The translations under genes were made by a program, and so were the position numbers. From assembly GCA_900104855.1 (NCBI GenBank), contig FNSS01000001.1, positions 3,720,001 to 3,784,000 of the forward strand: a stretch of 64,000 nt of DNA, written 5' to 3'. The number at the start of each line of letters is the position of its first letter. The stretch's first letter is position 1. Shown piece after piece: positions 27,019 through 35,766 of the stretch. The stretch is from Rhizobiales bacterium GAS188. Its GTDB lineage: Bacteria; Pseudomonadota; Alphaproteobacteria; Rhizobiales; Beijerinckiaceae. Under the pieces are notes generated by a model. The model was given only the letters and a program-made list of their open reading frames with translations, was not told where the DNA came from and ran no database searches.

Positions 27019-28680
27019 GTGGAGACGCTCGAGGCCGACGTCATCGTGGTCGGCGCAGGCCTGGCGGGGCTGGTCGCCGCGGCCGAAATCGCGGAAGCCG
27101 GCAGGAAGGTCTTGATCGTCGATCAGGAGGGCGAGCAGAATCTCGGCGGGCAGGCCTTCTGGTCGTTCGGCGGCCTGTTCTTCGTCGATTCCCCCGAGCA
27201 GCGACGCCTGCGCGTGCGCGATTCCTACGAGCTCGCCCTGGCGGACTGGATGGGCACGGCTGGCTTCGACCGCGACGAGGATCATTGGCCGAAGCGCTGG
27301 GCCGAGGCTTATGTGGGTTTCGCGGCCGGCGAGAAGCGCTCCTGGCTACGCGCCCAGGGGCATCGCGTCTTTCCGGTGGTGGGCTGGGCCGAGCGTGGCG
27401 GCTACGGCGCCATCGGCCATGGCAATTCCGTGCCGCGCTTCCACATCACCTGGGGCACGGGACCGGGCGTGGTCGAGCCCTTCATGCGCCGCGTGCGTGA
27501 GGCTGCGCGGCGCGGCCGGCTCGTCTTCAAGTTCCGCCACCGCGTCGATGCCCTGACGACCACCAATGGCAGGGTCGAGGGAGTGCGCGGCGCCATCCTC
27601 GAGCCGAGCCTCGTGGAGCGCGGCGAGGCGAGCTCGCGCCGCACCGTCGGCGAGTTCGCCTTCAAGTCCCAGGCCGTGATCGTTGCCTCGGGCGGCATCG
27701 GCGGCAATCATGAGCTGGTGCGCGCCCATTGGCCTTCCCGCCTCGGCGAGCCGCCGCGGCGCATGATCAGCGGCGTGCCGGCCTATGTGGACGGCCTTAT
27801 GCTCGCCATTTCCGAGGCGGCCGGCGCCCGCATGATCAACCGCGACCGCATGTGGCACTATGTCGAGGGCGTCCATAATTGGAGCCCCATCTGGCCGATG
27901 CATGGCATCCGCATCCTGCCGGGGCCGAGCTCGATGTGGTTCGACGCGCGCGGCAACCGGCTGCCGGGGCCGCTCTATCCCGGTTTCGACACGCTCGGCA
28001 CCCTCGCCCATATCATGAAGACGGGCTACGACTATTCCTGGTTCGTGCTCAACCAGAGCATCATACGCAAGGAATTCGCCTTGTCGGGCTCCGAGCAGAA
28101 CCCCGATTTCACCGGCAAGAGCTGGAGCCTGGTGGCGCGGCGCGCCGTGGGCGACAAGGCGACGGGCCCGGTCGAAGCCTTCAAGGCCAAGGGCGTCGAT
28201 TTCGTGGTCCGGGACAATCTCGACGATCTCGTCGCCGGCATGAACGCGCTTGCGGGCGAGGCTCTGATCGAGGTCGAGGCGCTGCGGCGCGAGATCGCGA
28301 CGCGCGATCTGCAGATCGACAATCCCTTCTGCAAGGATGGCCAGATCACCGCCATCCACAATGCGCGCCGCTATGTCGGGGACCGGCTGATCCGCACCGC
28401 GAGGCCCCACAAGATCCTCGACGCCGCCCATGGGCCGCTGATCGCGGTGCGCCTCAACATCTTGACCCGCAAGACGCTGGGCGGGCTGGAGACCGATCTC
28501 GAAGGGCGGGTGCTGGGGGCGGACGGCGCCGCCGTGCCGGGCCTTTATGCGGCGGGCGAAGCCTCAGGCTTCGGTGGCGGCGGCATGCATGGCTACCGCT
28601 CGCTCGAAGGCACCTTCCTCGGCGGCTGCCTGTTCTCGGGGCGCGCGGCCGGACGGGCGACGGCCTCAGCCGTCGCATGA
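27019..28680 (+). CDS. FAD-binding dehydrogenase (3-ketosteroid dehydrogenase-like fold)
   Basis: A 553-residue flavoprotein. I chose the GTG at 27019 because a strong GGGAGGG site lies just upstream and the FAD-binding DVIVVGAGLAGLVAAAEIAEAG begins a few residues later; an in-frame ATG at 26932 would add 29 residues. The C-terminus carries GLYAAGEASGFGGGGMHG, the second FAD contact of the FAD_binding_2 family. Relatives include fumarate reductase-like and ketosteroid dehydrogenases, but this uncharacterised branch has no fixed substrate. It leads the plus-strand operon of the island. Confidence 0.85.
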   Translation: METLEADVIVVGAGLAGLVAAAEIAEAGRKVLIVDQEGEQNLGGQAFWSFGGLFFVDSPEQRRLRVRDSYELALADWMGTAGFDRDEDHWPKRWAEAYVGFAAGEKRSWLRAQGHRVFPVVGWAERGGYGAIGHGNSVPRFHITWGTGPGVVEPFMRRVREAARRGRLVFKFRHRVDALTTTNGRVEGVRGAILEPSLVERGEASSRRTVGEFAFKSQAVIVASGGIGGNHELVRAHWPSRLGEPPRRMISGVPAYVDGLMLAISEAAGARMINRDRMWHYVEGVHNWSPIWPMHGIRILPGPSSMWFDARGNRLPGPLYPGFDTLGTLAHIMKTGYDYSWFVLNQSIIRKEFALSGSEQNPDFTGKSWSLVARRAVGDKATGPVEAFKAKGVDFVVRDNLDDLVAGMNALAGEALIEVEALRREIATRDLQIDNPFCKDGQITAIHNARRYVGDRLIRTARPHKILDAAHGPLIAVRLNILTRKTLGGLETDLEGRVLGADGAAVPGLYAAGEASGFGGGGMHGYRSLEGTFLGGCLFSGRAAGRATASAVA

Positions 28681-29714
28681 GGGCACCGGTCTTGCCAGTC
28701 ACTGGTGCACCGGTCATCTGCGTCCACGGCGCCGGCAGCGTCGGCTGTCTCATCGGCGGGCTGTTGAGCGGCGTCGCCGATGTGGTGCTGATCGGGCGCC
28801 CCCGCATCGGCGCGGAAATCGCCGCCCATGGCTTGCACCTGACCTCATGGCGAGGCGAGGATCTGCGGCTCGGCCCTGACGAAGTGAGCTATCGGACCGA
28901 TGCCACGGCGGCGCTGCGGGCGGACCTCGTTCTGGTGACGGTCAAATCCGCGGCGACCGAGGAGGTCGGCCGCGAGCTCGCCGCGGTGCTGCAGCCGGCG
29001 ACCCTGGTGATCAGCTTCCAGAACGGTCTGCGCAATGCCGGCATCCTGCGCCGGCTGCTGCCTCGGCAGCGTGTGCTCGCCGGCATGGTGCCCTTCAACG
29101 TCGTGCATCGCGGCGAGGGAAGTTTCCATCGGGCCTCGCAAGGCGAGCTCTTCGTCGAGGACGACGCGGAGCTTGCCCCCTTCCTCGGTCTGTTCGCGGC
29201 GGCCGGCCTGCCGTTGCGGCGGCGCCAGGACATGCCGCAAGTGCAATGGGCGAAGCTGCTCCTTAATCTCAACAATCCGATCAATGCGCTCTGCGACTTG
29301 CCGCTCAAGGACGAGCTGGCGCAACGCGATTATCGCCATTGCCTGGCGCTGTTGCAGCGCGAGGCGTTGCGGGCCTTCGGCGCGGCCGGCATCCGCCCGG
29401 CGCGGCTCACGCCCTTGCCGGCGCATTGGATCCCGCCGCTATTGGATGCGCCGGACGGGGTGTTCCGCCTCCTCGCCTCGCGTATGCTCGCCATCGATCC
29501 GCTGGCGCGCTCCTCCACCTGGGAGGATCTGCAGGCCGGGCGCAGGACGGAGATCGACGAGATCAATGGCGAGGTGGTCCGCCTGGCGCAAAGCCAGGGC
29601 TTGACGGCGCCGGCCAATGCCAGGCTGATCGCGCTGATCCATGCGGCCGAAAGCGGCGCGGCGAGGCGCTGGAGCGGCCCGGAGCTCCTGGCCGAATTGC
29701 GGCAGGCGGCCTGA
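28677..29714 (+). CDS. 2-dehydropantoate 2-reductase-family (PanE/ApbA-like) protein
   Basis: A 345-residue oxidoreductase whose ATG overlaps the previous stop (ATGA). The NAD(P)-binding motif VHGAGSVGCLIGGLL is near residue 15, VTVKSAATEEVG near 85, and SFQNGLRNAGIL near 110. The C-terminal helical domain contains the LLLNLNNPINAL segment, where PanE has its catalytic Lys-Asn region (K of WAKLLLN). PanE proper makes pantoate, but many paralogues in catabolic operons reduce other 2-oxo acids. The operon context favours the latter. Confidence 0.82.
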   Translation: MRAPVLPVTGAPVICVHGAGSVGCLIGGLLSGVADVVLIGRPRIGAEIAAHGLHLTSWRGEDLRLGPDEVSYRTDATAALRADLVLVTVKSAATEEVGRELAAVLQPATLVISFQNGLRNAGILRRLLPRQRVLAGMVPFNVVHRGEGSFHRASQGELFVEDDAELAPFLGLFAAAGLPLRRRQDMPQVQWAKLLLNLNNPINALCDLPLKDELAQRDYRHCLALLQREALRAFGAAGIRPARLTPLPAHWIPPLLDAPDGVFRLLASRMLAIDPLARSSTWEDLQAGRRTEIDEINGEVVRLAQSQGLTAPANARLIALIHAAESGAARRWSGPELLAELRQAA

Positions 29715-29836
29715 GCGCGCCTTCCCCTGCAATGCGGCATGCTCGTTGCAGGCTTGCGCGGACGCGGCTTGTGACGCATGGCGAAAGGCAATTCCCGCGA
29801 TAGGATGCGGTTGAGACTGATGAGACCGGAGGATCG

Positions 29837-31249
29837 ATGAGCCAGGCAGCGACCAAGACCCAGTCCGCGACCACGAGCAAGCCCGCGCGGCGCGCGGCGC
29901 CGAGCTACGACATCGCGGCCTTCCGGCGCGACATCGCGGATGTGCCGGTGATCGACGATCAGCGGGTGGTGCGGCTGCGTTCGCGCGACTTCTTCTGGTA
30001 CAGCCCCGTCCTCAACGAACAGCTGCACGGCCTCGCGGCCGATATCATCGCGGTTCCGCGCCATGAGCAGGATGTGGTGACCGTGGCGCGCGCCTGCGCC
30101 CGCCACCGCATCCCCCTGACGCCACGCGGCGGCGGCACCGGCAATTACGGCCAGGCCGTGCCGCTCGAAGGCGGCGTGCTCCTCGACCTCACCGGGCTCA
30201 ATGCCATCGAATGGCACAAGGCCGGCGTGCTGCGCGTCGGCGCCGGCGCCAAGATGGTCGACATCGACACGAGCTTGCGGCCGCAAGGGTGGGAATTGCG
30301 CATGCATCCCTCCACCAAGCGCTCGGCGACGATCGGCGGCTTCGTGGCCGGCGGCTCGGGAGGCGTCGGCTCGATCACCTATGGGGGACTGCGCGAGCCC
30401 GGCAATCTGCTGGCGGCCCGTATCGTCACCCTGGAGGAGGAGCCGCGCCTCATGGATCTGCGCGGCACCGCCGCACAGGCGATCAACCATGCTTATGGCA
30501 CGACGGGGATCATCACGGCGCTCGAAATGCCGCTCGCTCCAGCCTTCCCCTGGATCGACCTCGTGGTCGCCTTCGATGATTTCTTCGAGGCGATCGCCTT
30601 CGGCCGCGAGCTGGCGCTGGCGGACGGCATCGTCAAGAAGCTGGCGACGCCCATCCAATGGCCGCTGCCGACCTATTTCGGGCCGCTGAAGCCGCATTGC
30701 CCCGAGGGCAAGCACTTGCTCATCTGCATGATCGCCGAGCCCTGGCTGCAGAGCTTCGCGGAGCTGCTCCGCGGACGCGGCACGATCACCTACCAGTCGC
30801 CGATGGAAGAGGAGCCCGGCAAGACGCCGCTCTACGAATACACCTGGAACCACACGACGCTGCATGTGCTGAAGCACGACCGCAAGGTCACCTATCTGCA
30901 ATGCCTGTTCCCTTCGGACCGCCTCATCGACAGCGTCCGGGAGATGAGCCGGATGTTCGGCGACGAGGTGCTCTACCATTGCGAGTTCCAGCATTTCGGC
31001 GGGCGCGTCACCTGCAGCGCCCTGCCGGTGGTGCGCTACACCACCGCCGAGCGCCTGAATGAGATCATCCGGCTGCATGAGGAGAACGGCGTGTTCATCG
31101 CCAATCCGCATGTCTACACGCTGGAAGACGGCAGCCGGCACAAGAAGGCGGATTCCGACCAGCTCGGCTTCAAGCATGAGGTGGACCCGCTCGGCCTCCT
31201 CAATCCAGGCAAGATGCGCAGCTTCACGCCGCGCTCGGCCGGAGCCTGA
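29837..31249 (+). CDS. FAD-linked oxidase (GlcD/FAD_binding_4 family)
   Basis: A 470-residue flavoprotein of the vanillyl-alcohol oxidase/PCMH superfamily, with GGAGGATCG before the ATG. The FAD loop PRGGGTGNYGQAVPLEGGVLLDLTGLN is near residue 95, and KRSATIGGFVAGGSGGVGS near 155. The C-terminus ends in VDPLGLLNPGKM, typical of D-lactate/glycolate oxidase-type enzymes. Expected chemistry is oxidation of a 2-hydroxy acid or an amine-like substrate. It is third in the island operon after a 122-base gap that shows no gene. Confidence 0.85.
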   Translation: MSQAATKTQSATTSKPARRAAPSYDIAAFRRDIADVPVIDDQRVVRLRSRDFFWYSPVLNEQLHGLAADIIAVPRHEQDVVTVARACARHRIPLTPRGGGTGNYGQAVPLEGGVLLDLTGLNAIEWHKAGVLRVGAGAKMVDIDTSLRPQGWELRMHPSTKRSATIGGFVAGGSGGVGSITYGGLREPGNLLAARIVTLEEEPRLMDLRGTAAQAINHAYGTTGIITALEMPLAPAFPWIDLVVAFDDFFEAIAFGRELALADGIVKKLATPIQWPLPTYFGPLKPHCPEGKHLLICMIAEPWLQSFAELLRGRGTITYQSPMEEEPGKTPLYEYTWNHTTLHVLKHDRKVTYLQCLFPSDRLIDSVREMSRMFGDEVLYHCEFQHFGGRVTCSALPVVRYTTAERLNEIIRLHEENGVFIANPHVYTLEDGSRHKKADSDQLGFKHEVDPLGLLNPGKMRSFTPRSAGA

Positions 31250-31251
31250 CG

Positions 31252-31839
31252 GTGAAGGTCCTCTATTTGTATTGCCATCCGTTGCCCGAGAGCTTCCACG
31301 CCGCGATCCGCGTCGAGGCGTTGGCGGGGCTCGGCGAGGCCGGTCATGAGGTCGATCTGTGCGACCTCTACGCCGAAGGCTTCAATCCGGTGATGAGCGA
31401 GGAGGAACGCCGCCGCTATCACGACACGTCGCGGAACCAGATCGGCATCGAGAGCTATGTGGCGCGCCTGCGGGCCGCGGAGGCCGTGGTGGTGCAGTTC
31501 CCCACCTGGTGCTTCGGGCCGCCGGCCATGCTCAAGGGCTTTCTCGACAAGGTGCTGGCGCCGGGCGTCTCCTTCGACATCTCCGATCCGCAGAATGTGC
31601 GCCCGCTGCTCGGCAATCTGAAGCTGGTCGCCGGCATCGTGACCTATGGGCGCGACCGGCTGCGCGCCATGGCCATGGGCGATCCACCCCGCAAGCTGGT
31701 GATGCGCTATCTGCCGCGCTCGGCGACCGTGAAGGCCCGCGCGCAATATCACGCGCTCTATCATATGAATGTCGCGAGCGAGGCGAAGCGCAAGGGCTTC
31801 ATCGCCGATATCCGCAAGGCAATGGCGCGTTTGCGCTGA
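31252..31839 (+). CDS. NAD(P)H quinone reductase-like flavodoxin-fold protein
   Basis: A 195-residue protein starting at GTG, two bases after the previous stop. The N-terminus KVLYLYCHPLPESFHAAI is the phosphate-binding loop of the NQO1/KefF (Flavodoxin_2) family, and QFPTWCFGPPAMLKGFLDKVLAPG is the isoalloxazine-contacting segment. Such enzymes transfer two electrons from NAD(P)H to quinones or azo compounds using FMN or FAD. It probably supplies or drains electrons for the neighbouring flavoenzymes. Confidence 0.83.
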   Translation: MKVLYLYCHPLPESFHAAIRVEALAGLGEAGHEVDLCDLYAEGFNPVMSEEERRRYHDTSRNQIGIESYVARLRAAEAVVVQFPTWCFGPPAMLKGFLDKVLAPGVSFDISDPQNVRPLLGNLKLVAGIVTYGRDRLRAMAMGDPPRKLVMRYLPRSATVKARAQYHALYHMNVASEAKRKGFIADIRKAMARLR

Positions 31840-31862
31840 TAAAGTTGATACGAAGGACGACC

Positions 31863-32651
31863 ATGCGCAAATTCTACTGGACGGATCTCACCACCAAGGA
31901 ATTCGAGACCCTCGATCCCGGCCGCACCATCGCGGTGCTGCCGATCGCCGCCGTGGAGCAGCACGGCCCGCATCTGACGGTCGCGACCGACACCGCCATC
32001 AATCAGGGCATGCTCGACGAATTGGTGAAGCGTCTGCCGCAGGAGCTGTCGATCCTGATCCTGCCCATCCAGGCGGTCGGTAAATCGAACGAGCATATCC
32101 GCTCGCCCGGCACGCTGACCTTGAGCGCCGAGACGGCGCTGCGGGCCTGGATCGAGATCGGCGAATCGGTCGCGCGCGCCGGGCTACGCAAGCTCGCCAT
32201 CGTCAACTCGCATGGCGGCAATTCCGATCTTCTGGGAGTCGTCACCCGAGAGTTGCGGATCAAATGCGAGATGCTCGCGGTGCACACCGCCTGGAGCCGC
32301 TTCGGCAAGCCCGACGGCCTGTTCACGGCGGCCGAAGGCGTCTATGGCATCCATGCGGGCGATGTCGAAACCTCGCTGATGCTGCATTTCCGGCCCGATC
32401 TCGTGCGCCCCGAGAAGGTGCAGAACTTCATTTCCTCGGCGCAGGCGATGGAAAAGGAATTCGCCTATCTGCGCCCGACCGGGCTGCAGGCCTTCGGCTG
32501 GATCTCGCCCGACCTCAACCCGCATGGCGCGGTCGGCGATGCCTCGCTCGCGACCGCCGAGAAGGGGCGGCTGACGGCGGAGCATCAGGTCAACGGCTTC
32601 ATCGCGCTCCTCGAGGACATGGCGAAGTTCGATCTGGCGAGGCTGGCCTGA
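31863..32651 (+). CDS. Creatininase-family amidohydrolase
   Basis: A 262-residue protein. Metal-site residues typical of the family are visible: E32 and H34 in AAVEQHGPHL, D43, H117 in VNSHGGN and the HAGDVETSLM segment. The creatininase residue E122 is replaced by Gly (SHGGN), as in many family members outside true creatininases. Expected chemistry is hydrolysis of an amide, possibly cyclic. It closes the island operon, which also holds flavoenzymes and, divergently, a hydantoin-racemase-like enzyme. Confidence 0.87.
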   Translation: MRKFYWTDLTTKEFETLDPGRTIAVLPIAAVEQHGPHLTVATDTAINQGMLDELVKRLPQELSILILPIQAVGKSNEHIRSPGTLTLSAETALRAWIEIGESVARAGLRKLAIVNSHGGNSDLLGVVTRELRIKCEMLAVHTAWSRFGKPDGLFTAAEGVYGIHAGDVETSLMLHFRPDLVRPEKVQNFISSAQAMEKEFAYLRPTGLQAFGWISPDLNPHGAVGDASLATAEKGRLTAEHQVNGFIALLEDMAKFDLARLA

Positions 32652-32717
32652 AGGGCTTGTCGCAGCGCAGGCACATGCGACGCCGGCGCTCGACGCCGAG
32701 CGTGGTGGTTAGCCGCC

Positions 32718-32742
32718 TTCCTCTCCCTGAAAGGGGGAGGAA
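32718..32742 (+). terminator. Hairpin after the creatininase-family gene
   Basis: TTCCTCTCCC (32718-32727) pairs with GGGGGAGGAA (32733-32742) around a 5-base loop, with one G-U pair. It begins about 65 bases after the stop codon of the last gene of the island operon. The stem wording resembles the repetitive hairpins near 40732-40891, so it may be a dispersed REP-like unit used as a transcription end. Confidence 0.5.
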
Positions 32743-32790
32743 TGAGGTGGGGGTCATTTGACGCACTTCGCCCACCGGAAGCACTTATAT

Positions 32791-33693
32791 ATGGATACAG
32801 TTCTAGGACGAAGGCAGGTGGCAGGTTTCGACAAACGGCTCACTGCGGCGCGTGCCGATCTCGCCGCCGCACATCTGAAGGGCAAGGTCGAGGCCGAACG
32901 CTATGTCGAGCCTCGGCCCATGCGCGTCAGCGCCGCCTCGGCGCCGTTGCGGCGCGCTCCGGGCAAGGACGCCATGCTCGATACCGAAGCCCTGTTCGGC
33001 GAGACCGTCGACGTCTACGAAGTCGTGGACGGTTGCGCCTGGGGGCAGCTGCGCCTCGACGGTTATGTCGGCTATCTGCCGGAGGCGGCTCTCGCGGCGC
33101 CGCGCGGCCAGCCGACCCATCGGGTCGCGACCTTGCGCAGCTATGCCTTTCCCGGACCTGACATCAAAATGCCGCCGGTGCATCTTCTCAGCTTCGGCTC
33201 GCTCCTCGAGGTGACCGGAAGCCGGGACGCCTTCCTGGTGACGGCGGAGGGTCTGCATCTCTGGGTCTCACATCTCGCCCCGCTCGATCTCTTGGCTCAG
33301 GATTATGTAGCCATCGCCGAGCGCTTCCTCGGCACACCCTATCTCTGGGGCGGCCGCACCAGCCTCGGCCTCGATTGTTCGGCCCTCGTGCAGCTCGCCA
33401 TGACGGCGGCCGGCTATGTCTGCCCGCGTGACAGCGACATGCAGGAGCGCATCGGCGAGCCGGCCGAGATCGACGCCGATCTCTCGGGCCTGCGGCGCGG
33501 CGACCGCATCCATTGGAAAGGCCATGTCGGCATCATGCTCGACGCGTCGCGCCTGCTGCATGCCAATGGCTTCCATATGCGCGTCGAAATCGAGACGCTG
33601 CGCCAGGCACGCGATCGCATCGCACGCATGGGCGGCGGCGAGATCACCGCCATCCGTCGCTCGGGGCGCGCAGATAAGCGCCCCGCCGGCTAA
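32791..33693 (+). CDS. NlpC/P60 family cell-wall peptidase with SH3 domains
   Basis: A 300-residue protein. The ATG at 32791 is the better-looking start; an in-frame TTG at 32758 with a GAGGTGGGGG site upstream is an alternative, but it lies in the tail of a repetitive hairpin region. Two SH3-like segments (about 42-100 and 110-163) precede the papain-like peptidase. C196 in LGLDCSALVQ and H245 in KGHVGIML are the catalytic pair. Relatives cleave gamma-D-Glu-meso-diaminopimelate bonds in peptides of the cell wall. No signal peptide is evident. It ends two bases from the convergent ABC gene. Confidence 0.85.
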   Translation: MDTVLGRRQVAGFDKRLTAARADLAAAHLKGKVEAERYVEPRPMRVSAASAPLRRAPGKDAMLDTEALFGETVDVYEVVDGCAWGQLRLDGYVGYLPEAALAAPRGQPTHRVATLRSYAFPGPDIKMPPVHLLSFGSLLEVTGSRDAFLVTAEGLHLWVSHLAPLDLLAQDYVAIAERFLGTPYLWGGRTSLGLDCSALVQLAMTAAGYVCPRDSDMQERIGEPAEIDADLSGLRRGDRIHWKGHVGIMLDASRLLHANGFHMRVEIETLRQARDRIARMGGGEITAIRRSGRADKRPAG

Positions 33694-33695
33694 AC

Positions 33696-35486
33696 TCACC
33701 CCGCCGCAAGGCCCTCCATCGCGGCGTCCACCGGCTCGGACACGCCATCGGCTGCAGGCTTGAGCTGGATATGCCGCTGATGGAAGGCTTGCAGCGTGTG
33801 GCGGTGCCCGATCGAGATCAGCGTCACACCCGGCAGCTTCTGCGGCAGCAGGTGGTACATCGCCTGCTCCAGGGGCTCGTCCAGCGCGGAGGTCGCCTCG
33901 TCGAGGAACAGCCAGTCTGGTTTCGCCAGAAGCGCACGGCCCAGCGCCAGGCGCTGCTGCTCGCCGAGCGACATGGTCTGGCCCCAATGCGCTTCCTCAT
34001 CGAGGCGATCGGCGAATTGCGACAGACGCACCTCGTCGAGCGTGGCGCGCACCATGGCGTCGGGGAAGGCGTCGGCGGCCGCCGGATAGGTCAGCGCCGC
34101 CCGCAATGTGCCGATCGGCACGTATGGCCGCTGCGGCAGCAGCATCACCTTGGCGTTCGCGGGCAGGCGGATCGCGCCGTCGCCGAACGGCCAGATCCCC
34201 GAGATTGCCCGGAACAATGTGGATTTGCCGGCGCCCGAGGGTCCGTTGACCAGCACGCTCTCGCCATGGCTCAAGGTCGTGTCCTTGATGCGCACCACCG
34301 TCTTGCCCATCGGCAGGGCGACCTCGAGCCCCTGCATGCCGAGATCCTGCCCATCCAGGCCGACCTCGATATGCGGCTTTACGCTGCTGAGCGCGCGGGC
34401 CTTGTCGGTCGAGGCCGCGAAGCTCGTCAGGCGGTCGACGACGGCTTTGAACTCGGCGATGGTGGAGTAGCTGTCGATGAAGAAGGACAGCGAGGATTGC
34501 ACGTTCGAGAAGGCCCCGACCGTCTGCATCATGATGCCCAGCGTCACCTTGCCGGAGAAATAATAGGGCGCGAGCAGGATGAAGGGCAAAACCGCATTGA
34601 CCTGATGGTAGCTTGCCGTGAAGGCGACGACCAGCTTGCGGCAATCGACGATCTGCAGGAAGTTGCCGATCAGGGCACTGAAGCGGCGGCTGAGGCTCGC
34701 ATGCTCGGCCTGTTCTCCCCGCAATAGCGCGACCTGCTCGCCATATTCGCGCAGGCGTGCGAGCGAGAAGCGGAAATCGGCCTCGTAGCGCTGCTGCTGG
34801 AAAAAGAGCCTGATGAGCGGGCGGCCGATCAGATGGGTGAGCCAGGTGACGAGGCCTGCATAGAAAAGCGCGACCCAGAACAGGAAGCCCGGCACCACCA
34901 GCTCCGTGCCCGGTATGGTGAAGCCGGTCGAGAGCGTCCACAGGATCACCGAGAATGAGACGAGCGTCGTGATCTTCGACAACAGGCCAAGCCCGAGCGC
35001 AAAAATGGTGGTGGTGAACTCGTTGATGTCATCGGCGATGCGCTGATCCGGGTTGTCGGTCGAGCTGCGGGCGAGCTGCATGCGGTAATGGGCGGAGCCG
35101 TCGAGCCAGTTGCCGATCGTCCTCTCGGTCATCCAGCGCCGCCAACGGATGGTCAGATAGGCACGCATCACCAATTGCAGCACGGCGCTCGTGATGCCGA
35201 TCGCCGCGAGAGGGCAGAACACGAAGAGGAGCTGGTCCCAGAATTCGACTGCGTTCTTGCCCTGGATGGCGTCGTAGAAAGCGCGGTTGAAATAGGAGAG
35301 GCGGACATGGATCGCCACCTGGCCGAGCTCGATGCCGATCACGGCGACGAGCAGCGAGAGGCCGATCCAGCGCTCCTGGGCCTTGAAGCGGATCGGCCAG
35401 ATCCGCGCCTCGCCGATGTCGCGCGTGGTGTAGTAGGGAACCGTCAGGCGCCAGATATCGCCAAGGGATTTCGACAATGCGCGCAT
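33696..35486 (-). CDS. YddA-type ABC transporter, fused permease and ATPase (copy A)
   Basis: A 596-residue protein of the SbmA/BacA-like ABC_membrane_2 plus ATPase family. Five or six helices lie in about residues 30-340, with the EADFRFSLARLREYGEQVALLRGE segment typical of this group. The ATPase has Walker A GPSGAGKST, signature MSLGEQQRLALGR and Walker B LFLDEATSALDE. Family members work as homodimers and export or import peptides, cobalamin-like compounds or lipids; the substrate here is unknown. The gene at 35767 encodes a full-length close paralogue of identical length, with the ATPase halves nearly identical. Confidence 0.88.
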   Translation of the reverse strand: MRALSKSLGDIWRLTVPYYTTRDIGEARIWPIRFKAQERWIGLSLLVAVIGIELGQVAIHVRLSYFNRAFYDAIQGKNAVEFWDQLLFVFCPLAAIGITSAVLQLVMRAYLTIRWRRWMTERTIGNWLDGSAHYRMQLARSSTDNPDQRIADDINEFTTTIFALGLGLLSKITTLVSFSVILWTLSTGFTIPGTELVVPGFLFWVALFYAGLVTWLTHLIGRPLIRLFFQQQRYEADFRFSLARLREYGEQVALLRGEQAEHASLSRRFSALIGNFLQIVDCRKLVVAFTASYHQVNAVLPFILLAPYYFSGKVTLGIMMQTVGAFSNVQSSLSFFIDSYSTIAEFKAVVDRLTSFAASTDKARALSSVKPHIEVGLDGQDLGMQGLEVALPMGKTVVRIKDTTLSHGESVLVNGPSGAGKSTLFRAISGIWPFGDGAIRLPANAKVMLLPQRPYVPIGTLRAALTYPAAADAFPDAMVRATLDEVRLSQFADRLDEEAHWGQTMSLGEQQRLALGRALLAKPDWLFLDEATSALDEPLEQAMYHLLPQKLPGVTLISIGHRHTLQAFHQRHIQLKPAADGVSEPVDAAMEGLAAG

Positions 35487-35601
35487 CAGGCTTTTCTCCT
35501 CGCTGGCGCCTTACGGGCCGAGATTGCCCATGCGCTCGGCGGCTATGATATCCAAACCCGACGGCAACGCAGCCGCCAATGGACAGAAGATAACTCACAA
35601 T

Positions 35602-35623
35602 ATTGAATCAGAACATGTTCAAT
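35602..35623. promoter_or_regulatory. Palindrome upstream of YddA-type copy A
   Basis: GAACATGTTC at 35611-35620 is a perfect 10-bp palindrome, flanked by ATTGAA at 35602-35607 and ending in TTCAAT at 35618-35623, which form a second nested inverted repeat. It lies about 116-137 bases before the start of copy A, in the 280-base gap between the two ABC genes, and is more AT-rich than its surroundings. An operator is plausible. The rest of the gap shows nothing else. Confidence 0.4.
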
Positions 35624-35766
35624 TTCGGCCGCTGAATAGCACCCAAAAGGTCTAATCGGTCCTCGCGCTTCGGCGCCGACCGAGCCTATTCGTCTTTCCA
35701 GGTGGTGGGCTGCTTTACCCGGCCCGCCTCGGCGCCGGAATATCGTCTCCGCAATTGCCAACTCGC

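Noticed and set aside
28677-29714. Pantothenate biosynthesis gene panE
   Set aside because: The fold fits, but its place inside a catabolic operon makes a biosynthetic role unlikely, so no gene symbol is given.
32758-32790. TTG start for the NlpC/P60 gene
   Set aside because: It has a purine-rich stretch upstream, but that stretch is the tail of a repetitive hairpin region; the ATG at 32791 gives a more natural N-terminus. Not excluded.
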